From contig JANXRE010000050.1 in NCBI GenBank assembly GCA_025353165.1, forward strand, positions 1 through 36,579: a DNA stretch of 36,579 nucleotides. Reading direction: 5' to 3'. A program made the translations under genes and the position numbers. This DNA comes from Acidobacteriota bacterium (GTDB lineage Bacteria > Acidobacteriota > Terriglobia > Bryobacterales > Bryobacteraceae). Under the pieces are notes generated by a model. That model was not told the origin of the DNA. It made no database searches and was given only the letters and a program-made list of their open reading frames with translations. Shown piece by piece: positions 24,904-32,119 of the stretch (the first letter of the stretch is position 1; every line of letters starts with the position of its first letter).

Positions 24904-25401
24904 CTATTCCTTAGCCCACGGCGGCGCAACGCCGCTCATCCGTGCGTACGCGATCAACTGCCCCATGTGCTCGTTCGCGTGTACGGCGATCCGTAGGTAC
25001 ATCCCGTCCACCGTGGCATCGCGATCCTCCACCTTGACCTTCCGCCCGAGATCTTCGTGCTTCATTCCGGCGTGCGCGGTCTTGACCGCGTCCAGCGAAC
25101 GCTTCAGCCAGTCGATCACCTCGGCCTTCGCGGTTACGGCCTTCTCCATACCCTCTTTCGCGTCGGCGGGCATCTTCGGCCCGGTGACACTCAGCAGCCA
25201 AAAATTGGTAAGCGCAATGTGCATGTACACTTCGCTCGTCGAACGCACTCCCGGCGCGGGACGCCACGCGAATTTCTCGTCCGGCGTCGCCTCGGCGAGC
25301 GCGATCAACTGTCGCGACACATGGCCCCATTCGCCGTCGTACCCCTGCCAGAGGCCTTCCGGTTGGGCGTGCAAAGCAACGCCGCCGAGCCCCAGGACCA
25401 A
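24904..25401 (-). CDS. DinB-like metal-binding four-helix protein, probably exported
   Basis: The protein has about 165 residues. After a hydrophobic leader (VLGLGGVALHAQ) comes a DinB/YfiT-like four-helix bundle: WRPAPGVRSTSEVYMHIALT near 45-64, then WLKRSLDAVKTAHAGM and AVHANEHMGQLIAYARMSG. The His residues in MHIA and HANEHMGQ fit the three-His metal site of the DinB superfamily. Members may be thiol-dependent S-transferases; the role here is unknown. The frame begins at TTG 25401. Two codons further upstream the leader would read K-T-L-L-L, but an in-frame TAG stands where ATG would be expected, so the start codon may have been lost. It follows the upstream gene by 18 bp. Confidence 0.7.
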   Translation of the reverse strand: MVLGLGGVALHAQPEGLWQGYDGEWGHVSRQLIALAEATPDEKFAWRPAPGVRSTSEVYMHIALTNFWLLSVTGPKMPADAKEGMEKAVTAKAEVIDWLKRSLDAVKTAHAGMKHEDLGRKVKVEDRDATVDGMYLRIAVHANEHMGQLIAYARMSGVAPPWAKE

Positions 25402-25419
25402 CAGAAGAGTCTTCTATAA

Positions 25420-25926
25420 TCAATTCTTCGAACTGCCGCGCGTCTCCGTCCGCCCCGCTAGCGGCCGTACAACCGTGCCGCCGCAAACTCCCACGCCGGT
25501 GTTCAGCAAGGCATTCAGCAGATTGTAGAGGACCGCGTAAACTAACTGTTCGGTCACCGCCTGCTTCCCCGGCATCCGGAACGTCACCGGCAGCTCCTTG
25601 GAAATCTGAAGCCGGACGGAATTCGGAAGCGTGTAGCCGGAACGGTCGCGCAGATTGGCCACGGCGATCGGGGTCTGCATAACGGCCCCGCTGCGGCCGT
25701 CCACGTAGAAATTACAGCGTGAGAACCAGCCCAGATTGCCCGGATCGGCGGCATCGAACAACAGGAGCGGTGCCTGACGATCGGGGGCGAGTAGATCGAG
25801 CACCAAGGCGCGCGGCGAATCCTCCACGCGGAACTCGAAACCAGCCTCCTTCGCGATATTGGAAACGAATTCCAAATCCAGTTCCAGAAGCATCAACTTA
25901 TGCGGACCGGCCTGCAAAACCTGCAT
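25420..25926 (-). CDS. Conserved-looking protein of unknown function
   Basis: I do not recognise the family. The protein has 168 residues with no signal peptide or membrane segment. It has an amphipathic N-half with LELDLEFVSNIAKEAGFEFR, an Asp-rich middle (LLLFDAADPGNLGWFSRCNF), and a hydrophobic stretch (VYAVLYNLLNALLNTGVGVC) before a basic tail. The ATG at 25926 has a good ribosome site (AGGGA). It lies 8 bp after the macrodomain gene and 18 bp before the DinB-like gene on the same strand, so the three form one operon. Codon use is like its neighbours. Confidence 0.6.
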   Translation of the reverse strand: MQVLQAGPHKLMLLELDLEFVSNIAKEAGFEFRVEDSPRALVLDLLAPDRQAPLLLFDAADPGNLGWFSRCNFYVDGRSGAVMQTPIAVANLRDRSGYTLPNSVRLQISKELPVTFRMPGKQAVTEQLVYAVLYNLLNALLNTGVGVCGGTVVRPLAGRTETRGSSKN

Positions 25927-25934
25927 TGGTCCCT

Positions 25935-26486
25935 TTATTGTAGCCGTGAACGGGCCAGGACCCGGACAAATGTTTCGTACGCGCCGGCCCCGAACAGCAC
26001 GAAGATAGCTTCCCGCACCGTCGGATGACCGCGGGCGATTTGGTTCCCGACGGCGTCGAGAGCGATCTCCGCGGCCTCGTCGATGGGATAGCCGTAAATG
26101 CCCGCACTCATGGCCGGGAAGCTGATTGTGGAAACACCCTTCTCCTCCGCCAGTTTCATGCAGGTCTCATAGCAGGAACGAAGCTCGCCGGCTTCGCCCT
26201 TTTGGCCGTCTTCATATACTGGTCCGACCGCGTGGAAAACGTATTTCGCGGGCAGGTTGCCCGCGCCGGTCGCGACGGCGCTGCCGGCCGGACAGAATCT
26301 CGGGCGCAATTCGTCTAGCTCCCGCATGATGGACGGCCCTCCGGCTCGATGTATTGCGCCGTCCACGCCTCCGCCGCCGGCGAGCGCGGAGTTAGCGGCG
26401 TTCACGATCGCATCCACCGCCACCTTGGTGATGTCTCCCTCGATCAGCCGCAGCACTGCGCCGTTCGCAAACCGCTTGGTACTCAC
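25935..26486 (-). CDS. Macrodomain protein, O-acetyl-ADP-ribose deacetylase type
   Basis: From GTG 26486 the protein has 183 residues, nearly all one macrodomain. It has LIEGDITKVAVDAIVNAANS (about 12-31), LAGGGGVDGAIHRAGGPSI, FHAVGPVY and FPAMSAGIYGYPIDEAAEIA, which are the ADP-ribose-binding motifs. Close relatives (YmdB, MacroD) remove acetyl from O-acetyl-ADP-ribose or mono-ADP-ribose from proteins. The longer reading from 26552 adds an unlikely N-terminus. It is divergent from the HAD gene, with only 19 bp between the two starts, so their promoters must overlap the other gene. Confidence 0.9.
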   Translation of the reverse strand: MSTKRFANGAVLRLIEGDITKVAVDAIVNAANSALAGGGGVDGAIHRAGGPSIMRELDELRPRFCPAGSAVATGAGNLPAKYVFHAVGPVYEDGQKGEAGELRSCYETCMKLAEEKGVSTISFPAMSAGIYGYPIDEAAEIALDAVGNQIARGHPTVREAIFVLFGAGAYETFVRVLARSRLQ

Positions 26487-26505
26487 ACCGATATAGTAAT
26501 GAAAG

Positions 26506-27192
26506 ATGCATGCCCCCGCACTGGTGCTCTTCGATATCGACGGAACGCTCATCCGCCGCGCCGGCCCGCATCACCGGCAAGCTCTGGTCGAAGCCGTCCG
26601 CAAGGTGACCGGCCTCGAATCGACCACCGACGATATTCCCGTGCAGGGAATGCTCGACCCCAACATTCTCGCCATCATGATGAAAAGCGCTGGCGCGACG
26701 GCCGCGCAGATCCGGCGCGACATGCCGAACCTGATCCGGATCGCGCAGTCGGTTTACGTGCGGACCTGCCCCGACCTGCGACGCAAGGTCTGCCCGGGGG
26801 TTCGCCGGCTGCTTGCGGCGCTCCACCGCCGCGAAATCCCGGCCGGCCTGGTGACCGGCAATCTTACCCGCATCGGGTGGAAGAAGATGGACCAGGCCGG
26901 CTTGAGGCAATACTTCCGTTTCGGCGCGTTCTCGGAAACCGCCAAAGACCGCGCGGGACTCGTGCGGCTCGCAATTCGCCACGCCCGGCGGGAGAAGTGG
27001 ATCGACGGGAGCGCCGCGATCTCGCTGATCGGCGATCATCCGAACGACATTCTTGCGGCCCAGGCAAACGGCATCCGTGCGGTCGCCGTCGCCACCGGCC
27101 TCGAGCCGCGCGAGGCGCTCGCGGCTTACCAGCCGGACCTCCTGCTTGCCGACCTCCGTTCGATCTCGCTGGATCAACTGCTCATGAAATAG
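26506..27192 (+). CDS. HAD-superfamily phosphatase, phosphoglycolate-phosphatase-like
   Basis: The 228-residue protein has the four HAD motifs: motif I LVLFDIDGTLIRR (7-19) with nucleophile Asp10, motif II GLVTGN (about 112-117), motif III Lys in the region KDRAGL, and motif IV SLIGDHPNDILAAQANGI. A helical cap between motifs I and II is consistent with Gph-type subfamily IA enzymes. Phosphoglycolate is the commonest substrate of such proteins but is not proven here. The TAG stop is followed in the same frame by the etfB remnant, so the two are separated by a single stop. Confidence 0.85.
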   Translation: MHAPALVLFDIDGTLIRRAGPHHRQALVEAVRKVTGLESTTDDIPVQGMLDPNILAIMMKSAGATAAQIRRDMPNLIRIAQSVYVRTCPDLRRKVCPGVRRLLAALHRREIPAGLVTGNLTRIGWKKMDQAGLRQYFRFGAFSETAKDRAGLVRLAIRHARREKWIDGSAAISLIGDHPNDILAAQANGIRAVAVATGLEPREALAAYQPDLLLADLRSISLDQLLMK

Positions 27193-27297
27193 ATCCGGCC
27201 CCAGTGGCTGCCGAAGATCCAGCGCGAGTCCCGGATCGTCAAAGACAAGGAACCCGGAGACATCGCCGCCGAGATCGTCGAATGGCTGGCGAACTGA
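27193..27297 (+). pseudogene. EtfB-like 3' remnant (C-terminal 34 codons)
   Basis: Directly after the HAD stop the same frame reads PQWLPKIQRESRIVKDKEPG and IAAEIVEWLAN, then a stop at 27295-27297. This matches the C-terminal end of an electron-transfer-flavoprotein beta subunit. It lies two bases before the EtfA-like start, the spacing expected in an etfB-etfA operon. The rest of the beta subunit is missing: the HAD gene takes its place. A deletion or insertion boundary therefore lies at 27190-27200. Confidence 0.5.
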
Positions 27298-27299
27298 AG

Positions 27300-28276
27300 A
27301 TGCCCGAAACCACTCTTTTCATCGCTTTCACGGAAGAGGATGGCAGACCTCGTTCGTCATGGTGGCGCTCAACTGGCGGCGCTGGATCGGCGCGAACACC
27401 GCGCCCGCGGCGGAACAGGTCGGCGGAACCGGCGCACGCATCCTGGCGGTGTCCGGAGAGGCTTTCGGACAGCCCCGGTATGCAACCGATGCCGCCGCGG
27501 CGGAGGCCATTTGCCGGGCGGCAAACGCCACTGTGGTTGTTGCGCCAGGGACGTCGCGCCCGATGCGTATCCTGGGGGGCGTTTCTCACCGGCTGGGAGG
27601 GCAAATCGACACTCACGTCGCCAACCTGCAACCCGGTCCGACGGTGACGCGCTGGTATTACCGGCAGCGTATCGAGGCCCTGCTGGACCGCTCGCACCGT
27701 CCGTGGTTTCTGGCCGTGGATTCCGGGGCATTTCCAGCCTACTCGGAACCGCCGGCCGCGGCCAGCGTGGAGAGCATCTCCGTGGAGCTTTCACCTCGCA
27801 CGGCAGTACTCGGGAAGAAGGCGCCGAAAACCGGGCAGCAAACGATACCGCCCGACGCCAAGGTCCTGTTTGTCGCCGGAGCGGGCTGGACGAAGAAACA
27901 GAAGGATGGAACCGTCCGGGTGCGGCAGGCGGCCGAACTGATCATCGGGTTCGTGAACGAGGCGCAGGCGTCGCTGGGATCCAGCAAATCGCTGGTCGAC
28001 CTCTCCGGAGCAGGCCAGGACGTGCTGCCCTTCCTGTCACACTTGAATCAAGTGGGTCAAACGGGCTCCACCCCCCGCCATCCGAAAGGACTCGCCACTT
28101 GCTGTCACGGCGAGGAGCCGCACGTAGTCGGATGGCGATTCATTACGGAGCGCCGCGCGGTGAATCTCGACGCGAATTGCGGTTGGGCGCGGGGGAAAGC
28201 CGACGTCCTCTACGTGGCGGATGCGTTTGAGGTCATGATGAAAGTGAACGAAATGCTCACCGCATCCCGACATTGA
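27300..28276 (+). pseudogene. Electron-transfer-flavoprotein alpha-subunit-like gene, damaged at its 5' end
   Basis: From ATG 27300 the first codons read MPETTLFIAFTEEDG, a good EtfA start. The frame is then lost: HGGAQLAALD follows in a second frame, and from about 27390 the long third frame (open from 27359 to 28276) gives GANTAPAAEQVGG onward. That part has the ETF domain pattern: AAEAICRAANATVVVAPGTS, then LGSSKSLVDLSGAGQ and NQVGQTGSTPRHPKGLATCC (the FAD-domain loop), ending VADAFEVMMKVNEML. A 305-residue product could still start at ATG 27359 and keep the FAD domain, but about 20 or more residues of the N-terminal domain are lost. With etfB reduced to a stub, a functional ETF is unlikely. 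Confidence 0.65.
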
Positions 28277-28280
28277 GTTC

Positions 28281-28353
28281 GGCCCGGGTCTGCCTCCTCC
28301 CAAAAGCCCGGGCCGGTTCCACCCGGCCGCGCAACCTCCGAGCGCGGCCGGGT
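28281..28353 (+). terminator. Two hairpins after the ETF gene, likely termination region
   Basis: GGCCCGGG (28281-28288) pairs with CCCGGGCC (28307-28314). A stronger perfect 12-bp stem, ACCCGGCCGCGC (28321-28332) with GCGCGGCCGGGT (28342-28353), follows with a 9-base loop. The tail GTTCCTC is only weakly T-rich, so this is a Rho-independent terminator of modest quality or a stabilising structure. It lies 4 bp after the ETF stop. Confidence 0.55.
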
Positions 28354-28468
28354 GTTCCTCAATGATTCTGATCGAAATGCTCGAAGATCATCAGACGCAC
28401 CTTGCACTCGGCAGTCACCGTCCGCCTGTTGCGGAATTCCTGTACTATACTGACCACCGGAGACTTGA

Positions 28469-29569
28469 ATGTTCCAACTTCGCTTAGTTCTTGCAGCGGT
28501 AATCGTGGTGTCCGCGCCACTCGGCTTGGCTCAACAAGACGGCCCGTACAAGGTGCTCAAGACGGCGAGGGTCGGTGGAGAAGGCGGCTGGGACTACATC
28601 TTTGCCGACGCGGTTGGGCGCCGGCTGTACATTCCGCGCGGCGCGGCGCGGGTGGTCGCGGCCACCGACACGACGCCGGAGGCGCCCGCGATCCCCGCCC
28701 GGTTGACGATCTTCGATCTGGACACTCTCAAGCCTCTCGGTGAGATTGCCGGCGTCGGCGGGAATGGCGCGGCAGTCGATCCCAAGTCGGGCCACGGCTT
28801 CACCAGCGACCACCCGAAAGTCTCAATGTTCGACACCAAAACGATGACCCTGATCAAGAGCATCGATGTGGGCGCAGCGCGGCCGGACGGTATTCTCTTC
28901 GATGCCTTCAACGAAAGGGTCTATGTCTTCAGTCACCCAACGAAGGATGCAACGGTGATCGATGCCAAAGACGGCGCCGTGCTGGGTACCATCGATCTTG
29001 GCGGCGTGCCGGAGCAGGGCGTGGCCGATGGCAAGGGCATGCTCTATGTGGTCATGCAGGATGCCGTAGGCAGTGTCACGGCCGTGGACGTTAAGACGAT
29101 GAAGGCGACCGGGCACTACCCATTCCTCGACAAGGGCGGATGTAATGGACTTGCTTTGGATGTGAAGAACAGGGTGCTCTTCGCCGCGTGCGGCCGATCC
29201 GGCAACCCACCGGCGCAGCCTATGATGGTGATTCTGAGTGCCACCGGCGGCAAGATCCTGGCGAGCCTGCCGCTGGCCGGTGGCTCCGACGGCGCAACGT
29301 TCAACCCCGAGACGATGGAGGCCTTCAGCACGCATGGCAATGGCACGATGACCATCGTGAGGGAGACAAGCCCGACCAGTTTCGAGGTCGTGCAGAACCT
29401 ACAAACGATGAATGGCGCGCGGACCGTGACGTTTGACAGCAAGACGGGCCACCTCTTCACGATGTCGCAGGAGCGTGGGCCGGCGCCGCCACCGCCGCCT
29501 GGCGGCGGACGGGGGCCACAGGGGACAGCTGTACCGGGCTCGTTTACGATTCTGATGGTCGGTAAATAA
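28469..29569 (+). CDS. Secreted YVTN-type beta-propeller protein
   Basis: The 366-residue protein has a signal peptide (MFQLRLVLAAVIVVSAPLGL, cleaved near AQ at 21-22). Repeated blades of about 45 residues follow, such as LTIFDLDTLKPLGEIAGVGG, VSMFDTKTMTLIKSIDVGA, ATVIDAKDGAVLGTIDLGGV and VTAVDVKTMKATGHYP. These are the YVTN/SMP-30-like repeats of periplasmic or surface proteins. The C-terminus is Pro/Gly-rich. No catalytic residue is evident; a binding or scaffold role is typical, and the ligand is unknown. The start has a good ribosome site (CCGGAGAC). A TATACT box at 28446 could be part of its promoter, but no matching -35 box is seen. Confidence 0.82.
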   Translation: MFQLRLVLAAVIVVSAPLGLAQQDGPYKVLKTARVGGEGGWDYIFADAVGRRLYIPRGAARVVAATDTTPEAPAIPARLTIFDLDTLKPLGEIAGVGGNGAAVDPKSGHGFTSDHPKVSMFDTKTMTLIKSIDVGAARPDGILFDAFNERVYVFSHPTKDATVIDAKDGAVLGTIDLGGVPEQGVADGKGMLYVVMQDAVGSVTAVDVKTMKATGHYPFLDKGGCNGLALDVKNRVLFAACGRSGNPPAQPMMVILSATGGKILASLPLAGGSDGATFNPETMEAFSTHGNGTMTIVRETSPTSFEVVQNLQTMNGARTVTFDSKTGHLFTMSQERGPAPPPPPGGGRGPQGTAVPGSFTILMVGK

Positions 29570-29572
29570 GAA

Positions 29573-29610
29573 GCCGCATGGGTGTGTGCGGCCGGGTTCG
29601 GCTGCCGGCC
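29573..29610. other. Hairpins after the YVTN gene
   Basis: GCCGCA (29573-29578) pairs with TGCGGC (29587-29592), and GGCCGG (29590-29595) pairs with CCGGCC (29605-29610). The two stems overlap, so only one could form at a time. They lie just past the stop at 29569. There is no T-run, so intrinsic termination on the plus strand is not clear. Confidence 0.35.
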
Positions 29611-29639
29611 ACAGCGGTGTGTTCCCGTCGAGTAAGGAT

Positions 29640-29864
29640 GTCAGACGTGCAAAGGTCGGGAAGACGGCGCTTGGTGCCGGTCTTGTGGTTCGTGTCCGTG
29701 GTGTTACGTTTGTGCTGCCGATGCTCGCCAAGCATGCGCACGGCATCTTGCTCGCTGTTGACACCCAACCGCTGAACGTTGGTTTCGCTGTGGGCGAACA
29801 CATCTTGCCACGTTTGGCGCTCGCCCTGGTAGACCGGTAGCGCTTCACCAACGAGTTCGCTCAT
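29640..29864 (-). pseudogene. RHH antitoxin / PIN toxin-like remnant
   Basis: On the minus strand, GENRTMSELVGEALPVY (around ATG 29864), followed by RLGVNSEQDAVRMLGEHR, resembles ribbon-helix-helix antitoxins (x-x-R-T-x-S-E-L-x-x-E-A-L ... L-G-I-x-x-E-D-x-x-R-L-x-x-x-x-R). After it TTDTN appears, and in another frame SAVFPTFARLTSLLDGN, which recalls the start of a PIN (VapC) toxin. The N-terminus of the antitoxin runs into the FMN-reductase gene, and the toxin part is frameshifted and short. This is pattern recognition by eye at low similarity. If wrong, the 324 bp between 29570 and 29893 hold no gene that I can support. Confidence 0.35.
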
Positions 29865-29893
29865 CGTGCGGTTCTCGCCGCACTCCGAAGCAC

Positions 29894-30472
29894 TCAGTTG
29901 GCAGGTTCTCTCGCCTGGTTCACCGCCGAGGCCAAATCGGCGACGAGTTGCCGGACCTCATCGACCGCATCCGTCCGAATCAGGCGCCCGTCCGCGTCGA
30001 ATGCATCCGACGCTCGCGCCAACGCCACTTCCGCCGCGATGACCGACACCCCCAGGTTCTGCATCAATTCCCGCAAGTGGCGCAACCCGCGACGGCCCCC
30101 GCTCCCTGAGGGCGAGGCGCTCAGCAGCGCGGCCGTCTTGTTTCGGAACGCCTCCGACGGCCGTTCGCCCGGTTCCGGCCGGGAGATCCAGTCGAGCGTG
30201 TTCTTCACCAGCGCCGGAAAGCTCCCGTTGTACTCGGGCGATGCGATCACCAGCGCATCGTGATCCCGCACCAGGCGCTTGAGCGCCCAAGCGTTTTCCG
30301 GCCGCCCTGCCTCCGCCTCAAGATCCCCGTCATAGAGCGGCAGCGGAAAGTCCACCAGATCCGCGGCCGTCACTTCCACCCCAGCCCGGCGGAGTTCCTC
30401 CGCGGCGAAGCGCGCCAGCTTCTTATTCAACGAATCGCTTCGATTGCTGCCGGCAAACACGAGAGTTTTCAT
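29894..30472 (-). CDS. NADPH-dependent FMN reductase family protein
   Basis: The 192-residue protein is a flavodoxin-like reductase of the SsuE/ArsH/quinone-reductase superfamily. The flavin phosphate loop is AGSNRSDSLNKKLARFA (about 7-23), and the family motif ASPEYNGSFPALVKNTLDWI is complete, with KTAALLSASPSGSGGRRGL after it. Such enzymes reduce FMN, quinones or azo compounds with NAD(P)H, often as an oxidative-stress defence. The start ATG 30472 is preceded by a 12-bp palindrome that may be an operator. It runs divergently from the ABC exporter genes. Confidence 0.9.
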   Translation of the reverse strand: MKTLVFAGSNRSDSLNKKLARFAAEELRRAGVEVTAADLVDFPLPLYDGDLEAEAGRPENAWALKRLVRDHDALVIASPEYNGSFPALVKNTLDWISRPEPGERPSEAFRNKTAALLSASPSGSGGRRGLRHLRELMQNLGVSVIAAEVALARASDAFDADGRLIRTDAVDEVRQLVADLASAVNQAREPAN

Positions 30473-30478
30473 ATTTAT

Positions 30479-30490
30479 CTTGACGTCAAG
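30479..30490. promoter_or_regulatory. 12-bp perfect palindrome, possible operator
   Basis: CTTGACGTCAAG reads the same on both strands. It lies 7-18 bp upstream of the FMN-reductase ATG, in the spacer between two divergent genes. TGACGTCA-type palindromes of this size are typical binding sites for dimeric repressors such as MarR- or TetR-like proteins, but no such regulator gene is adjacent. Confidence 0.4.
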
Positions 30491-30561
30491 TCATCTGATG
30501 CAGCCCTTGCCACGAAGATTCAACAGTTCTACATGCTTGTATCTAAAGGAAATAGACGCTG

Positions 30562-30570
30562 TGGTATGAT
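30562..30570 (+). promoter_or_regulatory. Extended -10 promoter element for the ABC exporter operon
   Basis: TGGTATGAT (TG, one base, then TATGAT at 30565-30570) fits an extended -10 box. No good -35 box is found at the right distance, as is common for extended -10 promoters. Transcription would start near 30577, about 17 bases before ATG 30594. Confidence 0.45.
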
Positions 30571-30593
30571 GGAGCGTCCTGGCGGCTTCTCCC

Positions 30594-31358
30594 ATGTGGT
30601 ACGGCGAATACAGCTTCGTTCTTCCCGCGCTGATCCAGAAGGATTTCAAGATCCGGTACCGGAACATGTCGCTGGGCCTCTTCTGGTCCCTGCTAAATCC
30701 GCTGGTCATGATGGGGGTGATGACCTTCGTATTTACGAAGATCTTCGTGAATACCTCCATCCCGCATTTTCCCGTCTTCATTCTCTGCGGCCTGGTTCCC
30801 TACAACTTCTTCACCGCCGCCTGGCTCACCGGCACAACCTCCCTGGTGGAAAACGCCGGCCTGATCAAGCGCGTTATGGTGCCGCGCGAGATCATCCCGC
30901 TGGCGGCCGTGTTGTCCAACTGCCTGCACCTGCTCATCCAGATCCTGCTGCTGTTCACCTTTGTGTTCCTGTTCGGTGGAACGCCCAACCGCTATTGGGC
31001 CTGGTTACCGTTCCTTTGGGGCATGGAGGTCGTTTTTGTGTGCGGCCTTTCCCTGGTCACGGCATCCTTGAATGTTCTGATCCGCGACACCCGCTACTTC
31101 GTGGAATCGGTGAACGTCGTCCTGTTCTGGCTGGTGCCGATTTTCTATTCGTTCAAAGTCATCCCGCGCGCCTACTCCGAGATTTACCAGTTGAACCCAG
31201 TGGCGGCGATGGTTCTGGCGCTGCGGAACATCCTCATCGACGGCACGCCCCCGCCCACGTCGCTGCTCATCAAGCTGAGCGTGTCTTCCATCGCGATGCT
31301 GGGCGTCGGCGCGCTGATCTTCCGCAAACTGAAGCCTTCGTTTTACGATCACCTCTAA
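30594..31358 (+). CDS. Polysaccharide ABC exporter permease (Wzm/TagG type)
   Basis: The 254-residue protein is an ABC-2 type integral membrane protein with six hydrophobic segments (about 32-52, 62-82, 105-127, 138-158, 170-188, 225-243). The N-terminus is the family's amphipathic helix and motif [20 protein letters not shown] followed by LNPL, and the loop has GLVPYNFF. The C-terminal [20 protein letters not shown] is the usual Wzm/RfbD end. It would move a polyprenyl-linked O-antigen, teichoic-acid-like or capsule chain across the inner membrane, powered by the ATPase encoded 6 bp downstream. No glycosyltransferase cluster is adjacent except the GT9-like gene at 23146. Confidence 0.9.
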   Translation: MWYGEYSFVLPALIQKDFKIRYRNMSLGLFWSLLNPLVMMGVMTFVFTKIFVNTSIPHFPVFILCGLVPYNFFTAAWLTGTTSLVENAGLIKRVMVPREIIPLAAVLSNCLHLLIQILLLFTFVFLFGGTPNRYWAWLPFLWGMEVVFVCGLSLVTASLNVLIRDTRYFVESVNVVLFWLVPIFYSFKVIPRAYSEIYQLNPVAAMVLALRNILIDGTPPPTSLLIKLSVSSIAMLGVGALIFRKLKPSFYDHL

Positions 31359-31364
31359 GCCACA

Positions 31365-32099
31365 ATGACCGCTGTCGAGTTTCAGAACGTATCGAAATCC
31401 TTTGCCCGGCACCAAGGATCCATGCTGCTCCGGGAAAAGGTGGTGCACTGGCTGCAAAGTCGGCGCAAACAGCCGTTCTTCGCGCTTAAAAACATCTCGT
31501 TTCGCCTGGAGGAAGGCGCGGGTCTTGCGGTCATCGGCTCCAACGGCGCGGGCAAGAGCACGCTCCTGAGCCTGGTGGCGGGATTGGCCCGGCCCGATTC
31601 CGGCACGGTGCGCGTACAGGGGCGGATCGCGCCGTTGCTCGAATTGGGCTCCGGCTTCCACCCCGACCTGACCGGCGAGGAGAACATCTGGGTCAACGCC
31701 GCTCTGATCGGGCTCACGCGCCGGCGAACGCGGGAAGTCTTCGATCAAGTCGTGGAGTTCTCCGGAATCGGCGATTTCATAGGCGAACCGCTGCGTACCT
31801 ACTCCAGCGGGATGGTCATGCGGCTGGCGTTTTCCGTGGCCGTTCACATGGATCCCGAGATTCTGCTGATCGACGAGATTCTGGCGGTGGGAGACGCGGC
31901 CTTCCAGCAGAAGTGTTTCGACCGCATCCGCGAGTTCCGCCGCCAAGGCAAAACGCTGGTGTGTGTTTCCCATGCGTCGGGGATGGTCCAGCATTTCTGC
32001 GATCAGGCGATTTGGCTCGACCACGGCGAGCTAATCATGGGCGGGCCGCTCCCTGAAATATTTGAGGCCTATCAGGGGCGGGTGACGCATCCTAACTAG
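31365..32099 (+). CDS. Polysaccharide ABC exporter ATP-binding protein (Wzt/TagH type, short form)
   Basis: The 244-residue protein has Walker A GSNGAGKST (58-66), the Q-loop region LLELGSGFHPDLTGEENI, which is characteristic of Wzt/TagH transporters, the ABC signature YSSGM (about 146-150), and Walker B EILLIDEILAVGD. Full Wzt proteins add a C-terminal carbohydrate-binding domain (400 residues or more); this short form lacks it, so chain-length control must be done elsewhere. It starts 6 bp after the permease stop, in the same operon. Confidence 0.92.
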   Translation: MTAVEFQNVSKSFARHQGSMLLREKVVHWLQSRRKQPFFALKNISFRLEEGAGLAVIGSNGAGKSTLLSLVAGLARPDSGTVRVQGRIAPLLELGSGFHPDLTGEENIWVNAALIGLTRRRTREVFDQVVEFSGIGDFIGEPLRTYSSGMVMRLAFSVAVHMDPEILLIDEILAVGDAAFQQKCFDRIREFRRQGKTLVCVSHASGMVQHFCDQAIWLDHGELIMGGPLPEIFEAYQGRVTHPN

Positions 32100-32119
32100 G
32101 GGATAATGGTAAGGACTTT

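Noticed and set aside
28446-28451. TATACT as a full sigma70 promoter for the YVTN gene
   Set aside because: No acceptable -35 box lies 15-19 bp upstream (the nearest TTGCGG is only 11 bp away), so only a possible -10 element is noted.
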